Notes: a model not told the origin generated them from the sequence alone. A stretch of DNA of 64,000 bases from Salisaeta longa DSM 21114 (GCF_000419585.1 NZ_ATTH01000001.1:81911-145910); one strand, 5' to 3'. Numbered from the stretch's first letter, positions 9,730-18,158 are shown. Numbers and translations are program-made.

Positions 9730-10050
9730 TGGAGTATGTGAATTTTTAGAACCTTGACGAATGAGAGTAATTCTTACGACAACGCTGTCTGTGAACTGTA
9801 AACGAGAAAGGCGCGTAACAAGCCCCGTACTGACGGGCCAGAGGGGAAGTGGTTGATAGTAGATGCACTAGACAAGATATTCGCTTGTGTGTAAGCAATC
9901 TGTTTAGTACCCTTTGATCACGGTCGCACAACGCTCCACGTTCTCTGCGCACCATTTGCCCCTAACGAACACGTGCCTTATATTGCTTTCCGGATGGCAC
10001 GCAGCAAGGACGAAATGGCCAGCGTTATTTTACAACGATTCGAAGACATC
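9730..10050. other. Intergenic region ahead of the type IX secretion genes
   Basis: About 320 bp without a convincing gene. A minus-strand open frame of 69 codons shows no family resemblance. The stretch is noticeably more AT-rich than the coding DNA around it, as expected of a promoter region. A promoter-like pair is listed separately. Confidence 0.6.
9885..9916 (+). promoter_or_regulatory. Candidate Bacteroidota-type promoter of the gld cluster
   Basis: TTG at 9885-9887, a 20 bp gap and TACCCTTTG at 9908-9916 resemble the Bacteroidota consensus TTTG ... TAnnTTTG, with one extra base inside the -7 element. It lies about 135 bp before the chosen start of the barrel gene. The match is by eye and imperfect. 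Confidence 0.35.
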
Positions 10051-10797
10051 ATGCCAAGCCGAGCGCTTTTCCGTATAGGGTTGCTAAGTCTCCTTTTGCT
10101 TGCAGGGACCGGCCTCTGTGAAGCCACTGCCCAGAACCAGTGGGGCGGCAGCTGGGACAATCCGCGCCAGGGCAATGAGCCGCAGCGTGGAAATCAGCCG
10201 CAGCAGCAAGGCGATAGCCAAGCGGCGCAGCAACAAGCTGAGGGCGGCTTTATTGACGGCCTAACCATTGGGGCCGGCTTGGGGGCGTATCAAGGAGACA
10301 TTAGCCGAAATCCGAACAACAACTTGCTGAAGTATGTGGGCACTGCCAAGCTCACAGCACGCGTCGGCGTCGATCACCGAATGGGAACGTTTGAACAGTA
10401 TGGTGTTGGCGCAGACCTTGTATATACCCGCATTGGAGGCATTACCACAGGGCTTGCCGAATTCAACAGCAACTTGCTGGCACTTGACTTCTATGGCGAC
10501 TACGAGCTCCCATATGTCATGCAAGGGCTCTTTCGTGTATTTCTTGGCGGTGGGCCCATGATGGTGATTTCGCCTACGTACAGCAATTTTCCTGAGAACA
10601 ATCCATCGTTCAAGAAGCTGGGTACACGCGTCGTTGGTTCTTTTAAAGTGGGCGTTACCATCCTAGACCGCATCCGGGTCGGCGCCCGCGTGTCAACGTC
10701 CGATTACATTGATGGCTACGAAGGGTTCTACAGTGGAGGCATTCCAGATACTGTGGGCTTCGTGACATTTAATTATCGATTTGACCTCAGTAGATAA
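10051..10797 (+). CDS. Outer-membrane beta-barrel protein at the head of the gld cluster
   Basis: A protein of 248 residues from the ATG at 10051, chosen because it starts a clean signal peptide (MPSRALFRIGLLSLLLLAGT, cleavage near ATAQ); an upstream GTG would add 26 unrelated residues. A Gln/Asn/Gly-rich linker follows (residues 28-65), then alternating hydrophobic and polar strands with GAGLGAYQGD, and the C-terminus ends FVTFNYRFDLSR, typical of a barrel closing strand. No exact family is recognised; it resembles the small OMP-barrel proteins common in Bacteroidota. It ends about 95 bp before the chosen gldK start on the same strand, so a role in the secretion machine is inferred from position. 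Confidence 0.75.
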   Translation: MPSRALFRIGLLSLLLLAGTGLCEATAQNQWGGSWDNPRQGNEPQRGNQPQQQGDSQAAQQQAEGGFIDGLTIGAGLGAYQGDISRNPNNNLLKYVGTAKLTARVGVDHRMGTFEQYGVGADLVYTRIGGITTGLAEFNSNLLALDFYGDYELPYVMQGLFRVFLGGGPMMVISPTYSNFPENNPSFKKLGTRVVGSFKVGVTILDRIRVGARVSTSDYIDGYEGFYSGGIPDTVGFVTFNYRFDLSR

Positions 10798-10892
10798 TTC
10801 GGTCCATGAAAGGCTCGTGTTACAGCCGCCGAGCAGTAACGTATCATACTATGAGTAGCATCGCACGTATGCCGCATATAACCCTACGCTCA

Positions 10893-12614
10893 ATGTCAAT
10901 TGCTATGTGGACGAAGCGTCTCGTCATTACACTGATGCTCTGCTGGATGTGCAGTGGAGCTGCCGAAGCATATTCCCAACGGCTCTTCCTGAATGGTGGA
11001 GCTCACATTGCCAGTGGCTCGATTCAGAGCGATTTGGCGGGCACCAATCCAGCAGTGTCGGGGGGCTTGCAGTTTCAGTACACCGACAACCTGCGGCTGC
11101 GCACGGCGGTGACGTACCAGAATCTGCTGTCGCTCGATGCCATCCTGCAGATTCATTTCTTGGGGGATGACAATAAGATCAACCCCTATCTTTTCACGGG
11201 ATACGGCTATTACATCTCGGACGCGGGCGAGCAAGCGCTGCTTCCAGTAGGAGCTGGAATGGAATATGGATTGACCGACAACCTAGCGCTGAATGTAGAG
11301 CTGAGCGGGCGCTGGGGTATCAATCGCTTGCGAAACGGGCAGCGTGTGAGCCTTGATATCATAACAGGCATCATGCCAAGCATCGGTTTCTCGTACAAAC
11401 TCCAGCGCATCGAGCGCACCAAGCCGGGTATGACGCCCTTGGAAGACGAGGAAATGGCCAATCAAGGCCCGACGAATCAGCGATACGAAGGTGGAACCTT
11501 TGGGAGGCGTCAGGGCGAAGGGCTTGAAAATCCGTTCATGGACCCAACAGAATACGCAGGTCGCACAGCTGCCCCAACGTTCGAGCGGCCTAACCTAGAT
11601 TCCCTCCGTTCTGCTGATCCACTGATTGTGCCACGTAATGGCCCGGCGCCGTATGAAGACCCGGGTATGCCTCCCATCTCGGGCCAAGTGCAAGTCTCGG
11701 ATAATGGCGACATGGTGCGGCTTCCTTCGGGTACCTTCATTATGGGGCTGACGGACGAGGATCCATACAACTTGCAGAACGCCGGCCGGAAGCGCGTTAC
11801 GGTTAGCTCATTTTATATTGACCGCGTAGAGGTAACGAATCAGCAGTATCGCGAATTCCTTCAGAGCCTTAGCGGGTCGAAGCGTGAGGAGATGCTTCCT
11901 GACTCAACGGCTTTTCAGTCCAGTAGAGCTAACTGGAAGACGTACTTCTATGGCTCAACTTACAATGACTACCCTGTAGTGGCCGTTACGTGGAACGAAC
12001 TCCAAGCCTATTGTAAATGGGATGGCAAACGGTTGCCTACAGAGGCTGAATGGGAATACGCTGCGCGTGCTGGTCGGGTTGGTGGTGTTTATCCCTGGGC
12101 CGGGTTCTCACCCCAGGATGCAGTGGGTCGATACCTGGCTAACTTCAGCCCTGCGCGTCAGGGGCAGGCTGCAGATGGCTATGCCTTTACGGCACCCGTC
12201 GCATCTTATCCCCCGAGCCGCTGGGGGCTCTTTGACATGGCTGGGAATGTCGCAGAATGGGTGCGCGACGCCTTCGCCCCGACCTACTCGCAACTGTCGA
12301 GCCTCGACCCGCTCTATACCGACCCTGAGGCCAAGCAGCACGTGGTCCGTGGCGGCTCTTGGGCCTCTGACGCCTTCTCAATTGGTGTTGGCTTCCGTAC
12401 GGCCCAGAATGCGTCGAGTGCTTCTACGAAGATTGGTGGTCGCTGCGCTGCCGATATCGGACAGATAGAAGGCAACATTCAGCGGTTCAATAATACACCG
12501 CAGCCGCCCGCAGGTGGACAGCCGCCCGCAGGTGGACAGCCGCCCGCAGGTGGACAACCGCCCGCAGGTGGACAGCCGCCCGCAGGTGGACAACCGCCCG
12601 CAGGTGGCCGCTAA
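10893..12614 (+). CDS. gldK: GldK-type type IX secretion protein with N-terminal barrel domain
   Basis: A protein of about 573 residues. Starts at 10806, 10893 or 10905 are possible; the last two place the signal peptide (MWTKRLVITLMLCWMCSGAA, cleavage near AYSQ) at the front. Residues about 30-175 read like an outer-membrane barrel (GGLQFQYTDNLRLRTAVTYQ, YLFTGYGYYI, MPSIGFSYKL). After a Pro-rich linker, residues about 270-510 form a formylglycine-generating-enzyme/sulfatase-modifying domain (VRLPSGTFIMG, RLPTEAEWEYAAR, GNVAEWVRD, VRGGSW), the GldK/PorK fold that makes periplasmic rings with GldN. A PPAGGQ tail ends it. Known GldK is a lipoprotein without a barrel; no lipobox is seen here. 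Identity rests on this fold plus the gldL-gldM-gldN that follow. Confidence 0.85.
   Translation: MSIAMWTKRLVITLMLCWMCSGAAEAYSQRLFLNGGAHIASGSIQSDLAGTNPAVSGGLQFQYTDNLRLRTAVTYQNLLSLDAILQIHFLGDDNKINPYLFTGYGYYISDAGEQALLPVGAGMEYGLTDNLALNVELSGRWGINRLRNGQRVSLDIITGIMPSIGFSYKLQRIERTKPGMTPLEDEEMANQGPTNQRYEGGTFGRRQGEGLENPFMDPTEYAGRTAAPTFERPNLDSLRSADPLIVPRNGPAPYEDPGMPPISGQVQVSDNGDMVRLPSGTFIMGLTDEDPYNLQNAGRKRVTVSSFYIDRVEVTNQQYREFLQSLSGSKREEMLPDSTAFQSSRANWKTYFYGSTYNDYPVVAVTWNELQAYCKWDGKRLPTEAEWEYAARAGRVGGVYPWAGFSPQDAVGRYLANFSPARQGQAADGYAFTAPVASYPPSRWGLFDMAGNVAEWVRDAFAPTYSQLSSLDPLYTDPEAKQHVVRGGSWASDAFSIGVGFRTAQNASSASTKIGGRCAADIGQIEGNIQRFNNTPQPPAGGQPPAGGQPPAGGQPPAGGQPPAGGQPPAGGR
12501..12608 (+). repeat. 18 bp tandem repeat encoding PPAGGQ
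   Basis: Six head-to-tail copies of an 18 bp unit (CAGCCGCCCGCAGGTGGA) encode (PPAGGQ)n at the GldK C-terminus. Copies differ only by G/A at the third base (CAG/CAA switches are seen) and the last unit is imperfect. Near identity at DNA level suggests recent expansion, so copy number may vary between strains without breaking the frame. Confidence 0.95.
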
Positions 12615-12625
12615 TCTCAAGATTG

Positions 12626-12661
12626 GCTGTTATGGCCTCTTTCTTCCGAGGCCGTAACAGC
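12626..12661 (+). terminator. Strong hairpin between gldK and gldL
   Basis: GCTGTTATGGCCTC (12626-12639) pairs with GAGGCCGTAACAGC (12648-12661) across an 8 nt loop: a 14 bp stem with one U-G pair. No U-tract follows (ACTCCCTAGT), so it may act as an mRNA stabiliser, processing site or partial attenuator rather than a full terminator. Confidence 0.55.
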
Positions 12662-12704
12662 ACTCCCTAGTACTTTACTTGCAACACGCTTTACGCTTTA
12701 GATC

Positions 12705-13322
12705 ATGACCAACGCTAGAAAGCGAGAAATTCTCGATCGTACGACAAAGGTGCTTAGCTTTGTCATTGGCATCTTTGGTGCCTTGGCGATCATTGGGGTG
12801 CTGTATAAGATTTTGAAGTGGCCCAATTACACCACATTTATCACCATTGGATTCATGGGCGAGGCCGGTGCGTTCGTCATCATGGGGGTACTTGAGCTTG
12901 CTCAAGCCTTTGTGATGGAGCCTGGCGCGGAAGGAGGCGGCGGAGGCTCCGAAGCTTCCTTGAGTGGTACGACACCCGTGCGCGCTTCGGCCCGCAAGAT
13001 GATCGAAAAGAAAGTTAATGACGACTTGAGCGTCATGATGGGAGCCCTCGGCAAAGAGATTAAGCAGTTTGGCGGGGAGATTCATGAGATGGTTGGCGAA
13101 ATGAAGCGCGCCCGTGTTGCGGTGCAAGACATGCGCTCGAAACTGAGCGAAGTAGCTAGCGGAGAACTTGCCAACAGTGCAGAGAAGCTCGGCAAAGGCA
13201 TGAGTACGCTCGGCACGGAAATGGAAGGTGCAGGCTCCACTGTTCAGACGATGCGCAACGACCTGGACACCATGCTTTCTCGCTTCCGCAAGTTTAACAA
13301 CCCCAATGGGGCCTCTGAGTAA
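12705..13322 (+). CDS. gldL: GldL, type IX secretion/gliding motor subunit
   Basis: A 205-residue inner-membrane protein. Two transmembrane helices (about 16-37 and 43-70) open the protein, joined by the short loop LKWPNY, as in GldL/PorL. Lys35 and Glu53 (in FMGEAGAF) stand in the helices where the proton-coupled motor of characterised GldL carries essential charges. The cytoplasmic tail (about 80-205) is a long charged helix, probably coiled coil, ending in a low-complexity region. GldL forms a pentamer around a GldM dimer and turns proton flow into motion. Gene order gldK-gldL-gldM-gldN is conserved. The start ATG at 12705 fits the family length (about 215). Confidence 0.9.
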   Translation: MTNARKREILDRTTKVLSFVIGIFGALAIIGVLYKILKWPNYTTFITIGFMGEAGAFVIMGVLELAQAFVMEPGAEGGGGGSEASLSGTTPVRASARKMIEKKVNDDLSVMMGALGKEIKQFGGEIHEMVGEMKRARVAVQDMRSKLSEVASGELANSAEKLGKGMSTLGTEMEGAGSTVQTMRNDLDTMLSRFRKFNNPNGASE

Positions 13323-13370
13323 ATCGGGGGTGCCTATAGTTCGGACGCAGAAGTCAGAAAATAGAAGGTT

Positions 13371-14441
13371 ATGGCTGGAGGATCAGAACGAATAAAGGAG
13401 CTGCGGTACCAGGTGATGCTGGCGTTGTATTTGCCCATCCTGTTGTATGCCGCAACGACCATAGACATCGAGAATGCGGATCAAACCGTTGCGGTGCGTA
13501 ACGTTAGCCCAGTGGTTTACGGGACGCAGAACGTTGTGCTTGGCCAAGAATACTCAGCGTACGCTTACCTTGCGGCAGTTCCGCAAGAAGGTACAACGAA
13601 ACAAGGGGCCAACATTGAGCTGAAGGTTAATCAGGATGGAATGAAAGTTCTTGACAACCGACAGCTCGTTATGGATACTGGAGCGCTTCTTGAAAAGGGC
13701 CAGGATACCCGAACGGTCGAGTATAAAGGGACAATTGAATATAGCACCCTGGAAGGTGGGGTGAAATCACTCCCTTACAATGGGTCGTTCACGGTTCGTC
13801 GGCCTGAGCTCGTTGCAACCAGTGTTGCAGCTCAGTCGCTCTATCGCCAGACGCTCAACCAAATCCGCATTGACGTTCCGGGGCTTGAGAATCAACCGCT
13901 TCGCCTTGAGTACGGAAATACATCGGTTGACGGACGCACCATTCAACTCAGTCCTGCTGGAGATAACGTGACTGTCAGTGCTTACTTACAGCGGCAAGGG
14001 CAAGACGATGTATACCTGGGCGACAAAAGCTTCGGCGTGATTGATCCGCCGCGCCCGGAGATTCGTGTGCTTGATGCGCAGGGCAATCCACTCATCAGTG
14101 GGCAAAGCTTTCCGGCCGCTCGGCCGCTCATCAACGTTAATGTTGTGGCCGATCAGGAGTTTGCGAAGAGTTACCCGCAAGACGCACGTTACCGTGTCGG
14201 ACAGGTGCAGGTATCGATTCGTCGCGGGCTTGGCGTGAGTGAACGCATTGGTACGTTTAACGTACCATCCGATGGAAGAATCAACTTCCGGACGTTTTCT
14301 GAGTATCGCAGTGCTGACCCAGAGCGCGAAGACCAGATTATTCTTGAACTTCAGGACGTTGTTCGTATCAACCACGCAGGGCAGGCCATTCCTGTCGATC
14401 TGAGTGATGCAAGCCGCTCCTATAGCTTCATCTTGTCCTGA
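13371..14441 (+). CDS. gldM: GldM-like type IX secretion motor stalk, short form
   Basis: A 356-residue protein, where usual GldM is around 510. One N-terminal transmembrane helix (about 14-30, MLALYLPILLYAATTIDIEN) would insert into the GldL pentamer. It is followed almost at once by beta-rich periplasmic sequence (NVSPVVYGTQNVVLGQEYSA onward, then SVDGRTIQLSPAGDN and VIDPPRPEIRVLDAQGNPL). In characterised GldM a helical domain D1 of nearly 200 residues lies between the helix and this region; here it seems absent, while material like D2-D4 remains. Its job would be to carry torque from GldL to the GldK/GldN ring. Identity relies on position between gldL and gldN plus this architecture. Confidence 0.82.
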   Translation: MAGGSERIKELRYQVMLALYLPILLYAATTIDIENADQTVAVRNVSPVVYGTQNVVLGQEYSAYAYLAAVPQEGTTKQGANIELKVNQDGMKVLDNRQLVMDTGALLEKGQDTRTVEYKGTIEYSTLEGGVKSLPYNGSFTVRRPELVATSVAAQSLYRQTLNQIRIDVPGLENQPLRLEYGNTSVDGRTIQLSPAGDNVTVSAYLQRQGQDDVYLGDKSFGVIDPPRPEIRVLDAQGNPLISGQSFPAARPLINVNVVADQEFAKSYPQDARYRVGQVQVSIRRGLGVSERIGTFNVPSDGRINFRTFSEYRSADPEREDQIILELQDVVRINHAGQAIPVDLSDASRSYSFILS

Positions 14442-14562
14442 GTTTGACCTAAGGGCGGCATTATATACAAAGTTTCTCAGTTAGCGCGTGTGTTTTGATA
14501 CTTTTGTGCAGCTATTGGCGTCTTCGTACATGAGTGCTACCCAAAAATACTTCTTGTGAGTC

Positions 14563-15219
14563 ATGATAAACAAATTTGCAAAGATAGGCAGCTTCCTCGC
14601 TGCACTGTTGCTCCTCGTTGGTGTGTTCTCCACCGCGCAGGCCCAAATGTGGCAGAGCTCAGCGAAGGTCATTGTCCCCGTTGCTGATATCGAAGATGGG
14701 TATCCCACGCGTGCTCTTTTGGACACGCTGATTAGTCGTTTTCAATCAGTTGATAGTCTGAAAGTATACCGCACAAGTGATAAAGAAGAAAAAGTATCAA
14801 TCAGCGAGCTTGAGAGCGAGTTGATTGATCAGGGGTTTGCATTAAGCAGCGCCAATAGTGTCCAAATTGGGTATAAGTTCAGGTACAATCAGGGGAATTT
14901 TTCGGAAACGATCACGGACTTGTACTTCGTGTATCGTCCGCAGGGTACCGGACAGGAGGACATTCCCATCATGTACCTTGACGCCCAGCGTCCGATTGTG
15001 AAGTCGGTCCTGGAAAACAGTGGAACGCAAAATCAGAGCAATCCTTTTCTGACGAATATTTTTGCGGACCAGCTTGCCTTTGCCCGCATTGCTCGTACGA
15101 AAGAAGATGCAACGGTTGTACAAGTTGCGGGGCGGGACTTGCGCTCTGAAGACGTGAGTGCACGTGAGAAGCGACAGCTCGTGCAGCGTATTCTGGATAT
15201 GGCTTACGGGCGCATGTAA
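14563..15219 (+). CDS. gldN: GldN, type IX secretion ring component
   Basis: A 218-residue periplasmic protein with signal peptide (KFAKIGSFLAALLLLVGVFS, cleavage near AQAQ). MWQSSAKVIVPVADIEDGYP and the following charged stretch match the opening of GldN/PorN, which pairs with the lipoprotein GldK to build large rings under the outer membrane. It is shorter than typical GldN (about 300), lacking much of the C-terminal tail. It is the last gene of the cluster, 121 bp after gldM, and is followed by a strong terminator. ATG at 14563 is directly before the signal peptide. Confidence 0.85.
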   Translation: MINKFAKIGSFLAALLLLVGVFSTAQAQMWQSSAKVIVPVADIEDGYPTRALLDTLISRFQSVDSLKVYRTSDKEEKVSISELESELIDQGFALSSANSVQIGYKFRYNQGNFSETITDLYFVYRPQGTGQEDIPIMYLDAQRPIVKSVLENSGTQNQSNPFLTNIFADQLAFARIARTKEDATVVQVAGRDLRSEDVSAREKRQLVQRILDMAYGRM

Positions 15220-15247
15220 CACTACGTGCTGCATGTATGTGTTGAGC

Positions 15248-15287
15248 AAAGCGCTCCATGCTACAACGCATGGGGCGCTTTTATTTG
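15248..15287 (+). terminator. Rho-independent terminator of the gld cluster
   Basis: AAAGCGCTCCATGC (15248-15261), loop TACAAC, GCATGGGGCGCTTT (15268-15281) makes a 14 bp stem with one U-G pair, followed by TATTTGG. The T-rich 3' arm and tail give a classical terminator 28 bp after the gldN stop. Confidence 0.85.
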
Positions 15288-15578
15288 GGTCGGTTTCTTC
15301 TACAGGAACTGTGCCTGACTAGGTAGCTGCTAGCCCCTGCGCCCTTCTCTCCAGTCTGGGTGTGGCCACGACGGGGTGCGCTGGCCCCTCATTATCGCGG
15401 CTTCTGCAACACTCATATTTGTGCATCCGGACGTTTCATACCGGGCCTGGACATGGAGCTGTCATGAAGTGGTACGCGCACGTCATGAAGTAGCTGGTTA
15501 TTGCCAACGATCTTTGTATCTTTAAGGTCAAGGCATTGAAGCGCTTACAACTATCTCTCGTAACGAACACTCGATCGC
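15288..15578. other. Intergenic region upstream of the M14 peptidase gene
   Basis: About 290 bp with no gene seen on either strand. It holds a direct repeat (listed separately) and presumably the promoter of the downstream gene; no clear promoter consensus was found. Confidence 0.6.
15461..15491 (+). promoter_or_regulatory. Direct repeat GTCATGAAGT, candidate operator
   Basis: GTCATGAAGT occurs at 15461-15470 and again at 15482-15491. Start-to-start spacing is 21 bp, two helical turns, so two protein subunits could bind the same face of the DNA. It lies about 90 bp before the M14 peptidase start. Confidence 0.35.
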
Positions 15579-18158
15579 ATGCGAAAGGCCGCGTTTATCC
15601 TCACGTTCTTTTTGTGCATCGGTACCGGCGCCAAGGGGCAATCCCTGCCGCTAGACCTGCCAACCCCCACCCCAGGGGTCGAAGCATACGACGCCTCCAT
15701 TCCAACGCCCGAAGAGGTGATCGGGCATCGTATTGGCACCCGCCACACGCGTCCCGCGCAGGTGGTCGACTACTTCCAGGCTGTCGCGGCTGCTTCAGAG
15801 CGTGTCGTCTTGAAACGACACGGGGCCACGCACGAAGGGCGTCCGCTCATCCATGCGATCGTAACGAACCCAGCCAATCAGCAGCGCCTGGACGAGATTA
15901 AAGCCGCGAATCAGCGCTTATCGGCCGAGCCGGGCCAAGTGAACGATGCGGCGCTTCAAGCGATGCCGGCCGTTGTCATGATGGGGTACAGCATCCACGG
16001 GGATGAAGCGAGTGGAACCGAAGCGGCCATCTTGTTGCTGTACCACATGGCGGCCGGACAGGGGGCGGGCCTTAGCAGTACGCTGGAAAACGTCGTGACC
16101 ATTATCGACCCGATGTTCAACCCCGACGGCCGCGCGCGCTTCGTGAACTGGGTCAACCAAAACCGTGGCGCAACCGCCACAACCGATCCGCAAGATCGCG
16201 AGCACACCCAGCCGTGGCCCGGCGGACGCACCAACCATTATTGGTTCGACCTGAACCGCGACTGGCTCCTGGCCCAGCATCCGGCGTCGAAAGGCCGCCT
16301 GCAAGTCTTTCACGACTGGCGTCCACAGGTGCTGACCGATTACCACGAGATGGGGCCTAACGCAACCTACTTCTTTCAACCCGGCATTCCCAGCCGAACA
16401 AATCCGAACACGCCCCAGCGCAACCAACGGATTACGGGCGACATCGCAACCTACCACGCCCAATTCCTCGATCGGATCGGCTCGCTCTATTACACGAGAG
16501 AGTCGTTCGACGATTTCTACTACGGTAAAGGCTCAACCTACCCCGATATCAATGGTGCCATCGGCATTCTCTTTGAGCAGGCCTCGTCGCGCGCCCTCAA
16601 GCGCGAGACCCGACGTGGCGTGCTGCGGTATCCCTTCACCATACGGAATCAATTGACCGCGTCGCTGTCGACGTTGACGGCCGCCACCGAAATGCGCGAG
16701 ACGCTGTTGCAACACCAGCGGTCGTTCTACGAGAACGTCGACGAGGCGCTGTCTTCATTTCCTGTGGAGGCGTATGTCGTGGCGCGCGGCGAGCAGCGCA
16801 CCCGGGCCGAGGCAATGGCGCGCGTGCTGCACAAGCATCGCGTGCAAATGTACGAGCTGGGGCGGCAAATCACGGTAGATGGGCAGACCTACGCGCCGGG
16901 CGAGGCGTACGTGGTTCCGCTCGACCAGCAGCAGGGACGCTTCGTAAAGGCCGTGATGGAACGCACGACGACGTTTCCAGACTCGCTGTTCTACGATGTG
17001 TCGACCTGGACCTTTCCGCTCGCGTTCGGCGTGCAGTCGGCAGCCCTGAACGACGCGCCCGAAGACCTTCGGGGCGAGGCTTGGACGCCTGACCGCTACA
17101 CCGGCGGGCGGTTGATCGGCGGCCGCTCGGACTACGCCTACGTCATCCCGTGGGGGCGCTACTTCGCGCCGCGCGCGCTGTATCGGCTCCAAAAGGCGGG
17201 CATCAAGCCCCGCCTCATGACCGACCCGTTCACGGCTACGGTGAACGGCAGGCCGCGTGCCTTTGAACGCGGGGCGATTGTGGTGCGGGTGCAGCAGTTT
17301 ACCGTACCGGCAGACACCGTCCACGCGGTCATCAACCGGATTCCGGTGCACGACCACGTAAACGTGTACGGCGTAGAAACGGGCCTCACGCCGACGGGCC
17401 CCGATCTGGGAAGCCGGGGCTCGCTTGTGCTCGAAACGCCGCGCATCGCCCTCATCACCGGCACCGGAGGCACCTCGCGCTACAGCGGGGCCGACGCGTA
17501 CAACGCCGGCGAGGTATGGCACCTGCTCAGCGAACGCATGCACATGCCGGTATCGCTCCTCGACATGACGCACGTCGCATCGGCCGATCTCTCGCGCTAC
17601 AACACGATGGTGCTTGCCGGTGGGTCGTACGGCGCGCTCCCCGTGGACAAGGTGAAGCGCTGGGTGCAAGACGGTGGGCGACTGATCGCGCTGGCCGATG
17701 GCATGGAGTGGCCCATTGCGCACGGCCTGGTAGACCTGAAGCAACGGGAGCTCAAGCTGGATTCGCTGCTGCAAGACGTATCCTACGCCAACTTGTCTTC
17801 GGCGTATGGCGCGCAATACCTGGGCGGATCGATCTTTTCGGTCGATCTCGACAACACGCACCCCGTAGCGTACGGTTACGACGACAGCGTACCGGTCTTT
17901 CGGGAAGGCATCACGTTTTACGATGCAAGCAATGCGCCCGGCACCGACGTTGGCGTGTACGACGAAGACCGTGCCCTGCTGAGCGGATACATCTCAGACG
18001 AAGTCGCTGAAAAATTGCGCGGCGCGGCAGCGATTGAAGCCCATGACGTAGGCGCCGGAAGCGTTACGCTGATGGCGTTCAACCCCAACTTCCGCGCCTT
18101 TTGGTACGGCACGAACGGCCTCTTCCTCAACGCTATCTTCTTTAGTCAGGCGTATTGA
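15579..18158 (+). CDS. M14 zinc carboxypeptidase with C-terminal amidotransferase-like domain
   Basis: An 859-residue secreted metallopeptidase. Signal peptide at residues 1-20 (RKAAFILTFFLCIGTGAKGQ). The M14 zinc ligands are visible as HGDEASGTEA (H-x-x-E, near residue 137) and the later His in TDYHEMGPNATYF; NPDGRARFVNW and YWFDLNRDW are also family stretches. The catalytic Glu is expected near the end of the domain (about residue 335, FEQASSRA). Residues about 620-760 (RIALITGTGGTSRYSG, MVLAGGSYGAL, GGRLIALADG) resemble a class I glutamine-amidotransferase-like fold without a clear catalytic Cys, a combination found in large Bacteroidota M14 proteins. It likely processes peptides in the envelope. 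It is monocistronic, with its own terminator. Confidence 0.88.
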   Translation: MRKAAFILTFFLCIGTGAKGQSLPLDLPTPTPGVEAYDASIPTPEEVIGHRIGTRHTRPAQVVDYFQAVAAASERVVLKRHGATHEGRPLIHAIVTNPANQQRLDEIKAANQRLSAEPGQVNDAALQAMPAVVMMGYSIHGDEASGTEAAILLLYHMAAGQGAGLSSTLENVVTIIDPMFNPDGRARFVNWVNQNRGATATTDPQDREHTQPWPGGRTNHYWFDLNRDWLLAQHPASKGRLQVFHDWRPQVLTDYHEMGPNATYFFQPGIPSRTNPNTPQRNQRITGDIATYHAQFLDRIGSLYYTRESFDDFYYGKGSTYPDINGAIGILFEQASSRALKRETRRGVLRYPFTIRNQLTASLSTLTAATEMRETLLQHQRSFYENVDEALSSFPVEAYVVARGEQRTRAEAMARVLHKHRVQMYELGRQITVDGQTYAPGEAYVVPLDQQQGRFVKAVMERTTTFPDSLFYDVSTWTFPLAFGVQSAALNDAPEDLRGEAWTPDRYTGGRLIGGRSDYAYVIPWGRYFAPRALYRLQKAGIKPRLMTDPFTATVNGRPRAFERGAIVVRVQQFTVPADTVHAVINRIPVHDHVNVYGVETGLTPTGPDLGSRGSLVLETPRIALITGTGGTSRYSGADAYNAGEVWHLLSERMHMPVSLLDMTHVASADLSRYNTMVLAGGSYGALPVDKVKRWVQDGGRLIALADGMEWPIAHGLVDLKQRELKLDSLLQDVSYANLSSAYGAQYLGGSIFSVDLDNTHPVAYGYDDSVPVFREGITFYDASNAPGTDVGVYDEDRALLSGYISDEVAEKLRGAAAIEAHDVGAGSVTLMAFNPNFRAFWYGTNGLFLNAIFFSQAY

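Noticed and set aside
9746..9955. Minus-strand frame of 69 codons upstream of the gld cluster
   Set aside because: No resemblance to any family and it covers the likely promoter of the barrel gene.
10905..10985. Possible lipobox in the GldK signal (CWMC)
   Set aside because: The residues before the Cys (C-W-M) do not fit the small/aliphatic lipobox pattern, and a type I cleavage site AYSQ follows.
12501..12608. Short tandem repeats considered as a CRISPR array
   Set aside because: Units are contiguous without spacers and encode PPAGGQ in frame with gldK.
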